A stretch of 25,463 nucleotides of DNA from JBFXDW01 sp050180745. Lineage in GTDB: Bacteria > Pseudomonadota > Alphaproteobacteria > UBA9219. The position numbers and the translations under genes are program-made. Under the pieces are notes generated by a model. That model was not told where the DNA came from. It worked only from the letters and a program-made list of their open reading frames with translations, and ran no database searches. Below, piece by piece: positions 7,703 to 14,825 of this stretch. Location: positions 1 to 25,463 of the forward strand of contig JBFXDW010000013.1 in the NCBI GenBank assembly GCA_050180745.1, in the 5' to 3' direction. Numbering within the stretch: the stretch's first letter is position 1; every line of letters begins with the position of its first letter.

Positions 7703-8449
7703 CTATTCAGACAGTTCTTTCATCAAGCGTTCTATGCGTATTGTCATATCACCTTTCTTGTTTGAGACTTTTATAACTTGGTTTAGCCTAGCAATAACAG
7801 TCTCATGCTTTCCTTTTGTAAAAGCGATATGCCCCTTCATAACCTTCAACGGCGTAGATAGCATTTGTACCTTGCCCGCAAGTTTTTCTTTTTGAATAAT
7901 ATAAAGTCCCACAAGGCGATCACAAGGATAAGCGTCTATACGGCCCAGCGCTAATTTCTGAAAATTAGCCTCATGAGATGTTACTCGATCCAACGTAAAC
8001 TTATCCGCACGATCAAAACCTTCGCCATAGGTATAACCAAGCATAGCTCCGATACGCATCTCCGCTAAACTCTCTAGACGACCATCAAAAGACCATGTGC
8101 TGTCTTGTCTTGTGAAAAAGACAAGAGGATTATCAATGATGGGGTCCGTATAGTCAAGGTCAGGCAACCGTTCCTTCGTCTTATAGCAATTAAAAACCCC
8201 ATCAACATGTCCCGTTTTGACCGCTTCCAAGGCTCTCGTAAAAGGCATGAAAACAAGTTTTAAAGGCACATTGGCATGCTTAAAAATATCCTGTACCGCC
8301 TCAACGAGAAGCCCTTTGGGAGCCCCCCATTCCTGATACTCATAAGGCGGAAAATCGACATAAGCCAAGGTCACTGGCTTATCCTGTGCAACAACAGGGC
8401 AGGCAAGCAGCGAAAACGCGAGTAATAAGAACAGAAAGAAGGCTCTCAT
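7703..8449 (-). CDS. Periplasmic solute-binding protein (SBP_bac_3 type)
   Basis: From the ATG at 8449 this is a 248-residue protein with a clear signal peptide: MRAFFLFLLLAFSLLACPVVAQ, probably cut after VVA. A family-3 extracellular solute-binding fold follows: VTLAYVDFPPYEY (strand 1), GLLVEAVQDIFKHAN, MPFTRALEAVKTGHVDGVFN and DYTDPIIDNPLVFF. The frame is open further upstream to 8539, but the shorter start is supported by GAGG 5 bases before the ATG and by the signal peptide. Such proteins deliver amino acids or similar solutes to ABC transporters, or serve as sensors. No permease or ATPase gene is adjacent, so the ligand and partner are unknown. It follows pflA on the same strand with 74 bases between. 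Confidence 0.8.
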   Translation of the reverse strand: MRAFFLFLLLAFSLLACPVVAQDKPVTLAYVDFPPYEYQEWGAPKGLLVEAVQDIFKHANVPLKLVFMPFTRALEAVKTGHVDGVFNCYKTKERLPDLDYTDPIIDNPLVFFTRQDSTWSFDGRLESLAEMRIGAMLGYTYGEGFDRADKFTLDRVTSHEANFQKLALGRIDAYPCDRLVGLYIIQKEKLAGKVQMLSTPLKVMKGHIAFTKGKHETVIARLNQVIKVSNKKGDMTIRIERLMKELSE

Positions 8450-8523
8450 CCGCACCTCAGAGTCAAAAAGAGTTCCCCGCAGGGTAGCAGGCTTCAGGCA
8501 GTTTGCAAGAGGCCTATGAAACA

Positions 8524-9249
8524 TCACAGAACCGCCCACGCCTCGCCGGAGAAAATATCGCGTACCTGCGCCAAAAGAGCAGAGGAGGGCGGCGGCGTTT
8601 CAGTAAGCTCATAATCATAGCCCAACTGCTTCCACTTGGATTCTCCCATTTTATGGAAAGGGAGAATCTCAACACGCTCGACATGGCCAAGCTCGATCAG
8701 AAATGCTTTCAGCGCTCGAAAATGCTCCATATCATCCGTCAAATCAGGCACCACCACACAACGCACCCACATCTTCTTCCCTTTTTCGGCAAGCAGGCGG
8801 GCAAACTCTAGAGTCGGCCCAAGCTCTCCCTTCGTCACACGCTTATACGTGTCCGGATCAAAGGATTTGATATCGAGCAAAAACAAATCGGTTACGTCTA
8901 AAAGCTCGTCCGCAACCTTTCTCCCCACACAGCCGGAGGTATCAAGAGCAGTATGAAGACCAGCGACCTCCTTACAGCCCCGAAAAACGGCAGTCACAAA
9001 ATCCTGTTGCAGCAAAGGCTCACCACCGCTGATCGTGACTCCGCCGCCCGTACGTTTCATAAAATCAGCATACGCCGTGATTTCCTGAACAAGTTCACCA
9101 GCACTGCGTAACGTGCCATCTTTCATAAAGCGCGTATCGGGATTATGGCAGTAAAGGCACCGCAAGGGACAGCCTGTTAAAAAGACGACAAACCGTACGC
9201 CCGGACCATCGACGGTACCAGCCGTTTCAACAGAATGGACATAGCCCAT
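8524..9249 (-). CDS. pflA: Pyruvate formate-lyase-activating enzyme (radical SAM)
   Basis: A radical SAM activase that installs the glycyl radical on PflB under anaerobic conditions. CPLRCLYCH holds the CxxxCxxC motif for the 4Fe-4S cluster, and GTVDGPGVRFVVF, GGVTISGGEPLLQ and the DLFLLDIKS region are family hallmarks. I chose the ATG at 9249 because MGYVHSVETAGTVDGPG aligns with the N-terminus of known PflA, giving 241 residues against 246 in E. coli. The frame continues upstream to a GTG at 9294 (GAGAGA before it) and a TTG at 9315; either would add a Pro/Thr-rich leader encoded by the heptamer repeat. It lies downstream of pflB on the same strand, separated by a repeat-filled gap of 357 bases. 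Confidence 0.93.
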   Translation of the reverse strand: MGYVHSVETAGTVDGPGVRFVVFLTGCPLRCLYCHNPDTRFMKDGTLRSAGELVQEITAYADFMKRTGGGVTISGGEPLLQQDFVTAVFRGCKEVAGLHTALDTSGCVGRKVADELLDVTDLFLLDIKSFDPDTYKRVTKGELGPTLEFARLLAEKGKKMWVRCVVVPDLTDDMEHFRALKAFLIELGHVERVEILPFHKMGESKWKQLGYDYELTETPPPSSALLAQVRDIFSGEAWAVL

Positions 9250-9284
9250 GGGGGTCGGGGGGCGGGGATCAGGGGTCGGGGTAT
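9250..9284. repeat. Period-7 G-rich array abutting the pflA start
   Basis: There are five 7-base units on the plus strand: GGGGGTC, GGGGGGC, GGGGATC, AGGGGTC and GGGGTAT. On the pflA sense strand the array is C-rich and touches the ATG at 9249. The plus strand meets the pattern of a G-quadruplex (runs of four or more G with short loops). If pflA started at 9294 the array would encode TPDPRPPTP. Confidence 0.75.
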
Positions 9285-9427
9285 CTGTCGTCACATTTCT
9301 CTCTTTACGTCTCAATAAAAAACACCGTCATGTGTGGACGGCCTGGCGAAGTCATCACGAGGCGCTATTTTTTAGGTCCGCGAAAAGAAGAGGTAACTTT
9401 GCATTTCTCTCCCAGTCTTTCACACCC

Positions 9428-9564
9428 TTTCCGTCATTCCCGCGAAGGCGGGAATCCCATTTTGGTAAATTCATAATTGGTAAATTCATAATTTGCAGCT
9501 CTTGTCTTTTTTACAAATTTTGGGAAAACAAATGGGATTCCCGCCTTCGCGGGAATGACGGAAA
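9428..9564. repeat. REPIN-like element: two inverted copies of a palindromic repeat
   Basis: Two perfect 35-bp inverted arms (9428-9462 and 9530-9564) flank 67 bases. Each arm is itself a hairpin: ATTCCCGC, four-base loop, GCGGGAAT. The spacer starts with a perfect tandem duplication of the 15-mer GGTAAATTCATAATT (9464-9478 and 9479-9493). Related hairpins occur at 17507, 18359-18444 and 20077-20217. The element fills the gap between pflB and pflA and could act as a processing or partial termination site. No tyrosine-type REP transposase is in the window. Confidence 0.85.
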
Positions 9565-9606
9565 TGTGATTGCGGCCTGAGAGAGAAAAGCAAAGAAAGC
9601 TCCTTC

Positions 9607-11874
9607 CTAAATACTCTCATGGAACGTCCGGTTCACAACATCAAGCTGTTGTTCTTTGGTCAGCTTGATAAAGTTCACGGCATAACCTGAAACACGGATT
9701 GTCAATTGAGGATATTTCTCGGGATGAGCCATTGCATCCAAAAGAGTCTCGCGCTTGAAGACATTCACGTTCAAATGATGCGCCGCGCGCGCAAAATAGC
9801 TGTCCAAAATCCCCACTAGATTGCTCGTCCGGTCGTTATCCGTCCGTCCCAACGCCTCGGGTACGATTGAGAAAGTATTCGAGATGCCATCCAAGGAATC
9901 CTCGTAAGGCAGCTTGGCGACTGAGGATAAGGATGCCAACGCCCCCTTCATATCGCGCCCATGCATCGGATTGGCTCCGGGCGCAAAAGGCTCTCCAGCT
10001 TTACGTCCATCAGGCGTACTGCCTGTCTTTTTCCCATAAACAACGTTCGAGGTGATCGTCAGGATCGACTGGGTTGGTGTTGCGCCACGATAGGTTTCTT
10101 TGGTTTTCAGCTTACTCATAAAGGCCGAAACTAACTCTGTGGCAATGCTGTCCACGCGTTCGTCATTATTGCCGTATTTTGGAAAATCGCCTTCGATCTC
10201 AAAATCGGTCGCTAAACCATCCTTATTACGAACCGCCTTAACACGCGCATATTTAATCGCTGACAAAGAGTCGGCTACAACCGAAAGCCCCGCTATACCA
10301 CAAGCCATGGTGCGTAAGATATCCCGATCATGCAGCGCCATTTCTATGCGCTCGTAAGAGTATTTATCGTGCATGTAGTGAATAATGTTGAGCGCATCCA
10401 TATAGACCTGAGACAACCATTCCATCATCTCATCAAAACGGCCTCGAACCTCTTCATACTCAAGAATATCGCTTGAGAGCGGAGGCAGGGCAGGGCCGAT
10501 TTGCTCGCCCGAGATTTCATCGCGCCCCCCATTCAGCGCATAAAGAAGAGCCTTAGCTAAATTTGACCGCGCACCAAAGAACTGCATTTGCTTGCCAATC
10601 CGCATCGCCGACACACAGCACGCGATCCCGTAATCGTCGCCCCAATAATCGCGCATCATGTCGTCATTTTCATACTGGATAGAGCTTGTCGCGATCGACA
10701 TCTCTGCACAATAATTTTTAAAATTCTCAGGTAAATCCTCAGACCACAACACAGTCAAGTTAGGCTCTGGCGCAGGACCAAGGTTCGTCAGCGTGTGCAA
10801 AAAACGATAGCTCGTTTTTGTCACCAAATGTCGCCCGTCTTCGCCAACACCGCCCAAGCATTCCGTCACCCATGTGGGATCGCCAGAGAAGAGGGCATTG
10901 TAATCAGGTGTCCGCGCAAAGCGAACCATACGCAGCTTCATCACGAAATGATCTATGATCTCTTGAGCCTGACTCTCGGTAAGCAGACCACGTTGCAAAT
11001 CGCGCTCAAAATAAATATCCAAAAATGTCGCAACACGCCCCAGCGACATAGCCGCACCGTTTTGATCTTTGACAGCTGCCAGATAAGCAAAATAGGTCCA
11101 CTGTACAGCTTCATGCGCATTACAAGCCGAATTAGAAATATCAAAACCGTAAGAGGTCGCCATGACCTCAAGATCTTTCAGAGCTTTAATTTGCTCTGCA
11201 ATTTCCTCACGCAGGCGAATAGTCTCTTCATTGATCTTGTCGTTAAGTGAAGCGAGCTGGTTTTTTTTATCCTTAATCAATCGCGCCGTACCATAAAGCG
11301 CAACACGACGATAGTCGCCAATAATGCGGCCCCGTCCGTAGCCATCGGGAAGCCCCGTTACAATCCCCGCCTTTCGCGCTTTCTTGATACGCGGCGTATA
11401 GGCATCAAAAACGCCGTCATTATGCGTTTTGCGGTATTTTGTGAAAATCTCCTCTAAGGCAGGGGCCATCTGATAGCCATAAGCCTCAAGCGAAGCCTTG
11501 GCCACACGATAGCCTCCAAACGGCATCAAGGCCCTCTTGAAAGGCTTGTCGGTTTGCAGTCCCACAATTTTCTCATGCGCTTTGTCGATATAGCCAGCCT
11601 CATGCGAGGTGATCGTAGAAACGATGCTGGTATCCATATCCAAAGTGCCGCCTTTTTTGATCTCTTGCTGGATCAAGTCGCAAACTTTGGCCCATAATTC
11701 TTTCGTTTCCTTCGTCGCAGGCTCAAGAAAAGCAGAATCCCCTCCATAGGGCACATAATTCTCTTGTATGAAATCACGCACATTGATTTCGTTTTTCCAC
11801 AACAAACCCTTCAATTCACAAGGAATTTCTGTATTTTCGAGGATTTCACCTAAAGGAGTTACGGGAAGAGCCAT
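9607..11874 (-). CDS. pflB: Formate C-acetyltransferase (pyruvate formate-lyase)
   Basis: A 755-residue glycyl-radical enzyme that splits pyruvate with CoA into acetyl-CoA and formate. The adjacent catalytic cysteines are Cys419-Cys420 in DYGIACCVSAM. The C-terminal radical motif RVSGYAV places the radical glycine at residue 730, and the end (LTKEQQLDVVNRTF) closely resembles E. coli PflB. Full length and no broken motifs indicate a working enzyme. AAAGGAAAG precedes the ATG by about 11 bases. It heads a pflB-pflA pair. No convincing FNR box (TTGAT-N4-ATCAA) was found upstream, although oxygen control would be expected. The presence of PFL indicates mixed-acid-type fermentation or anaerobic growth. 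Confidence 0.97.
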   Translation of the reverse strand: MALPVTPLGEILENTEIPCELKGLLWKNEINVRDFIQENYVPYGGDSAFLEPATKETKELWAKVCDLIQQEIKKGGTLDMDTSIVSTITSHEAGYIDKAHEKIVGLQTDKPFKRALMPFGGYRVAKASLEAYGYQMAPALEEIFTKYRKTHNDGVFDAYTPRIKKARKAGIVTGLPDGYGRGRIIGDYRRVALYGTARLIKDKKNQLASLNDKINEETIRLREEIAEQIKALKDLEVMATSYGFDISNSACNAHEAVQWTYFAYLAAVKDQNGAAMSLGRVATFLDIYFERDLQRGLLTESQAQEIIDHFVMKLRMVRFARTPDYNALFSGDPTWVTECLGGVGEDGRHLVTKTSYRFLHTLTNLGPAPEPNLTVLWSEDLPENFKNYCAEMSIATSSIQYENDDMMRDYWGDDYGIACCVSAMRIGKQMQFFGARSNLAKALLYALNGGRDEISGEQIGPALPPLSSDILEYEEVRGRFDEMMEWLSQVYMDALNIIHYMHDKYSYERIEMALHDRDILRTMACGIAGLSVVADSLSAIKYARVKAVRNKDGLATDFEIEGDFPKYGNNDERVDSIATELVSAFMSKLKTKETYRGATPTQSILTITSNVVYGKKTGSTPDGRKAGEPFAPGANPMHGRDMKGALASLSSVAKLPYEDSLDGISNTFSIVPEALGRTDNDRTSNLVGILDSYFARAAHHLNVNVFKRETLLDAMAHPEKYPQLTIRVSGYAVNFIKLTKEQQLDVVNRTFHESI

Positions 11875-11975
11875 TGGGGAATCTTTCCTTTTTTGATTCT
11901 TGGGACCTCAAGCTCTTCCTTTACCGAAAATTAACCAGAAAATCAACCTAGTTCATTGTTTTCAAAGAAAAATCC

Positions 11976-11992
11976 TTGCTGCAGCGCAGCAA
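11976..11992. repeat. Small GC hairpin between pflB and the GGDEF gene
   Basis: TTGCTGC (11976-11982) and GCAGCAA (11986-11992) are perfect inverted 7-mers around AGC. The hairpin lies in the 269-base divergent region between pflB and the diguanylate cyclase gene. It has no T-run in the plus direction and only a preceding T-run on the minus strand, so it is more likely a regulatory or structural palindrome than a terminator. Confidence 0.4.
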
Positions 11993-12143
11993 AAATTAGC
12001 GTGCTGCGCGAAAGAAAATGTTTTGAAACTAAAATCATTCAGCTTATTTCAATCTTTTCGTGTATAATAGGGCTGTATTTTCTAAATAAATCTTACGATT
12101 TTCTAACCCCAATAAGCATTAACCAAACAAGGCTATTCTAATA

Positions 12144-12974
12144 ATGAAAAAAGAAAAAAGACTATCCGCATTGTTTGCACAACTTGCCGATCAAGTTTTT
12201 GGTGCAATCACAGATCCTGACAAAAAAAATCGCCTTGAACAACGCTATCAACAAGAGGCCGATCAGGAAAAGAAACGAGCCTTTCTTGTCGGGCGAGCTA
12301 TGCTAGAGCCAGAGGACAAAAGGGATCCTTTCATTGATCTTGTTCACGAACAAGCAAAAGACATCACAAAAACAAGACGGCTTGCCACACGGGATCATTT
12401 AACAGGTGTATTTAACCGCCGCACCTTTGAAGAAATGGCCAACAAATCTTGGGCCGCTAGTAAACGTACGGGTGATCCTGTTTTTGTTATGATGTTTGAT
12501 CTTGATCATTTCAAAAGCGTCAATGACACTTATGGGCATGCGGCTGGTGATCATGTTCTCAAGAAAACCGCTAAAATCATAGATAAAACGCTTCGCAAAT
12601 CCGACGTTTTTGCCCGTTGGGGTGGTGAAGAGTTCATCGCATGCGGCAGCGCGAAACCTCCAGAAAGTTCAAGACAAAACATTACAGCACTTGCTGATCG
12701 GGTTCGCGAGGCAATTGAGAAAACCGAATTCAATTTTGAAGGAAAGACGATCCCTGTCACAACAAGTATCGGCGTTGCTATTGTTGATCCATCAACAACA
12801 TCTTTATTAGAAGCCCAACAAAAAGCCGACAATGCCCTGTATGAAGCTAAACATAATGGACGCAATCGCGCTGTCATCAAAAACCTAGCGGCACAAAGCG
12901 TAAAAGCAGCACCGGATATCCCGACTAAAAAAACTAGCGCCACACCAAACGCGAAACAGCCCATTCCACAATAG
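12144..12974 (+). CDS. Diguanylate cyclase (GGDEF domain), apparently cytoplasmic
   Basis: A 276-residue protein predicted to make cyclic di-GMP from two GTP. The GGDEF domain runs about 80-250: RDHLTGVFNRRTFEE, then FDLDHFKSVNDTYGHAAGD with the metal-binding Asp residues, and the active-site signature GGEEF (160-164). RKSD (151-154), five residues before it, is an intact RxxD inhibitory site, so product inhibition is expected. The N-terminal about 75 residues are charged and helical and match no sensor domain I recognise; there is no membrane helix. A Thr/Pro/Lys-rich tail follows the domain. The stop codon directly abuts the next ATG, so the two genes are surely co-translated. Only a weak AAGG is found near the start. 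Confidence 0.9.
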   Translation: MKKEKRLSALFAQLADQVFGAITDPDKKNRLEQRYQQEADQEKKRAFLVGRAMLEPEDKRDPFIDLVHEQAKDITKTRRLATRDHLTGVFNRRTFEEMANKSWAASKRTGDPVFVMMFDLDHFKSVNDTYGHAAGDHVLKKTAKIIDKTLRKSDVFARWGGEEFIACGSAKPPESSRQNITALADRVREAIEKTEFNFEGKTIPVTTSIGVAIVDPSTTSLLEAQQKADNALYEAKHNGRNRAVIKNLAAQSVKAAPDIPTKKTSATPNAKQPIPQ

Positions 12975-13223
12975 ATGGACGAAAATTTTCAAATACCGCC
13001 ACGTGCTCTCAAGGTCCCTTTACTCCCAGAAGTGGAAGAGGGTGCGGCTGTATCAAATCAGCCCCCACAAAAGAAATCCAGCCGCCGCATTCTTCCCAAA
13101 AAGAAAAAGGTAGCAACAGAACCACAAAGACCGGAGCCTACCACAAACACACTACTCTACGGAGCTGATGGCAAACTCTCTCCAACGCCTACAGGCAAAT
13201 TTATAGACCTCAATGCAGGATGA
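12975..13223 (+). CDS. Small lysine/proline-rich protein coupled to the GGDEF gene
   Basis: An 82-residue frame whose ATG immediately follows the stop codon of the diguanylate cyclase. I recognise no family. It looks disordered: an N-terminal PPRALKVPLLPEVEEG, a basic cluster KKSSRRILPKKKKVA (about 34-48), a Pro/Thr stretch, and a more conserved-looking C-terminus LLYGADGKLSPTPTGKFIDLNAG. There is no signal peptide or membrane helix. The zero-base junction argues for a real, translationally coupled gene, perhaps a partner or target adaptor of the cyclase; that role is inference. It stops 4 bases before the palindromic element at 13228. Confidence 0.6.
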   Translation: MDENFQIPPRALKVPLLPEVEEGAAVSNQPPQKKSSRRILPKKKKVATEPQRPEPTTNTLLYGADGKLSPTPTGKFIDLNAG

Positions 13224-13227
13224 TATC

Positions 13228-13388
13228 TATAGCCTATGTCAGATAAAATGATCATTTATACCGCCGAGATTTTTTACCATGGCAAGGCAAAGTTCGCAGG
13301 TTATATAGGCATATTACCAAGAACTTTAACAACGCCATGGGGGAAAAGATCAAGGTATAAATGATCATTTTATCTGACATAGGCTATA
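13228..13388. mobile_element. 161-bp MITE-like palindromic element
   Basis: The ends are perfect 35-bp inverted repeats (13228-13262 and 13354-13388; outermost bases TATAGCCTATGTCAGA). The symmetry continues imperfectly inward: CCATGGC (13277-13283) with GCCATGG (13334-13340), AAAGTTC (13289-13295) with GAACTTT (13321-13327), and GGT (13299-13301) with ACC (13316-13318). The whole element can therefore fold as one long hairpin. TA at both ends fits a TA-duplicating (IS630/Tc1-type) non-autonomous element, but the inverted ends produce TA by themselves. It has no coding capacity and lies between the convergent ends of the 82-residue gene and mazG, where it could also block read-through. Confidence 0.75.
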
Positions 13389-13398
13389 TGAGCACGTA

Positions 13399-14313
13399 TT
13401 ACGCTGAAGGCGCACGCTCACGCGCTTTCATCTCTTGCCAGAGCGTTTCCATCTCATCAAGACAGACGTCTTTGATCTCGCGCTTTTGCGCGAGAAGGGC
13501 GGTTTCTATGCCGCGAAACCGACGCTCAAACTTGCGGTTCGTCCGCCGCAAAGCCGTTTCAGGATCTATACCCAATTGCCGCGCCAGATTAATCACGACG
13601 AACAGAACATCACCAAATTCATCCTCCATAGCGTCCTTGTTATTCGCTTCGATTTCAACGATTAGCTCGTTCATTTCCTCATGGATTTTCTCGATGATAT
13701 CCAGCGGCTTGTCCCACTCAAACCCGACTCGTGCGGCGCGTTTTTGTAATTTCAGCGCACGCAAAAGCGCGGGCAGAGCAGTGTTGACTCCATCCAAAAC
13801 AGAAGGGGGAGCACCCGTTTTTGCAGCTTCTTTTTCACGCTCTTTAGCTTTGTCATTTTCCCAATTTTTGATCACCTCATCAGGCGTTTTGACATCTCGG
13901 GTTCCAAAGACATGAGGGTGCCTTTGGACCATTTTATCGGCAACATTCTGGGCGATTTTCTCGAAGTCAAAGGAGCCATTTTCAGCTCCAATTTGAGCAT
14001 GAAAAACGACGTGCAAAAGAACGTCGCCAAGCTCTTCAACGAGGTGATCATAGTCCAAATTTTCGGCGCCATTTTGAGCCGACAGGGGCATTAAATTGGG
14101 GGCCAAATTTGATGATCCAGAAGAGGAATTTTGATGCTTATTTTCGTCTAAATTCGAGGTCGAATTTTCCAAAATTTCGACGACCTCATAGGCTTCTTCG
14201 AGCAGGTCGGCAGCCAAAGATTTATGTGTCTGCGCAAGGTCCCACGGACACCCCCTTTCAGGGTCCCTCAAGCGTTTCATAACCTCAATCAGGTAGTCGA
14301 TAGCGGTGCCCAT
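13399..14313 (-). CDS. mazG: Nucleoside triphosphate pyrophosphohydrolase MazG, with insertion
   Basis: A 304-residue all-alpha NTP pyrophosphohydrolase that converts (d)NTPs to monophosphates and removes abnormal nucleotides. Two MazG repeats are visible. The first has RLRDPERGCPWDLAQTH, LEEAYEVVE and, after an interruption, EELGDVLLHVVFHAQ. The second (about 195-270) has RVGFEWDKP, EEMNELIVEIE and DEFGDVLFVVINLARQLGIDPE; ExxE...ExxD residues bind Mg2+. E. coli MazG has 263 residues. The extra length is a low-complexity Ser/Asn/Gln-rich stretch of about 35 residues (51-85) between the metal-binding helices of the first repeat. The frame is intact throughout, and the second repeat, usually the active one, is unaffected. 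Confidence 0.93.
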   Translation of the reverse strand: MGTAIDYLIEVMKRLRDPERGCPWDLAQTHKSLAADLLEEAYEVVEILENSTSNLDENKHQNSSSGSSNLAPNLMPLSAQNGAENLDYDHLVEELGDVLLHVVFHAQIGAENGSFDFEKIAQNVADKMVQRHPHVFGTRDVKTPDEVIKNWENDKAKEREKEAAKTGAPPSVLDGVNTALPALLRALKLQKRAARVGFEWDKPLDIIEKIHEEMNELIVEIEANNKDAMEDEFGDVLFVVINLARQLGIDPETALRRTNRKFERRFRGIETALLAQKREIKDVCLDEMETLWQEMKARERAPSA

Positions 14314-14825
14314 AAATTCCCCTTTTGCATCGTGTTTTCCTAGCGTTTTAGCACATAAAGGGCGCTTTGAAACCTCCTATACTTAGTCGCATAAGATATA
14401 TTATGTTAAATCAGCTATGTGAGATTACAGAGTGAAAAGGGCCGCTCACGCAAAGCCCAACAAGTGGCGCAACAAGATGGGACTTGCGCAGAAAAGCAAA
14501 GGAAACTAGGAGAAAACGTCAAAAAGACATCTAAAAACAAAGCAAAAACAGAAAGAAAACATCCCTAAAAAGCATATAAAATCAGTACATTAGGGCGCTT
14601 AAAGGGGGCCCTCAGCCCCCCCCAAAAACGGCACAAAAATCATGCCGGAAATAACGCGAAAAAAGACAAAAAAGGGATCAAAAAACACCCCTCATTTAGG
14701 CGCAAAAAAGGATCAAAAATCGCCCTCAAAAGACAGTAAGAATAAGAGCCAAAACCGCCCTCTCTAAGAAAACTGGGGATCAGGGATCAATGGCAAAAAC
14801 CTCACCCAAAACCACCGGTTCCCCC
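14314..14825. other. 512-base stretch without a convincing gene
   Basis: This region lies between the mazG start and the 3' end of the MFS-type gene. The plus strand is strikingly A-rich with many stops. It holds GCGCAA/TTGCGC inverted copies near 14473-14495 and a GGGGGC-CCTCA-GCCCCC hairpin near 14606-14622. It also contains two heptamer units, GGGGATC and AGGGATC (14775-14788). A 25-codon frame from the GTG at 14432 is too short to trust. I recognise no tRNA or standard structural RNA. A small RNA or an eroded gene remains possible, and mazG's promoter should lie in the first 100 bases. Confidence 0.5.

Noticed and set aside
10795..11250. 151-codon plus-strand frame
   Set aside because: It is antisense to pflB within a region with strong PFL similarity.
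11956..12141. 61-codon frame ending 2 bases before the GGDEF gene, with a hydrophobic stretch
   Set aside because: It starts with TTG, has no Shine-Dalgarno, runs across a hairpin, and lies in AT-rich divergent promoter DNA. A small membrane protein is not excluded but is not supported.
11875..12143. FNR/CRP-type box upstream of pflB
   Set aside because: TTGAT occurs (for instance in the TTGATTTTCTGG context on the minus strand), but the second half-site is missing.
13361..13915. 184-codon plus-strand frame
   Set aside because: It is antisense to mazG and starts inside the palindromic element. The composition (Arg/Ser-rich) is that of a mirror frame, while mazG has clear family motifs.
14432..14509. 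25-codon frame starting GTG
   Set aside because: It has no ribosome-binding site and an A-rich composition that readily gives Lys/Asn/Arg codons. It is too short to judge.
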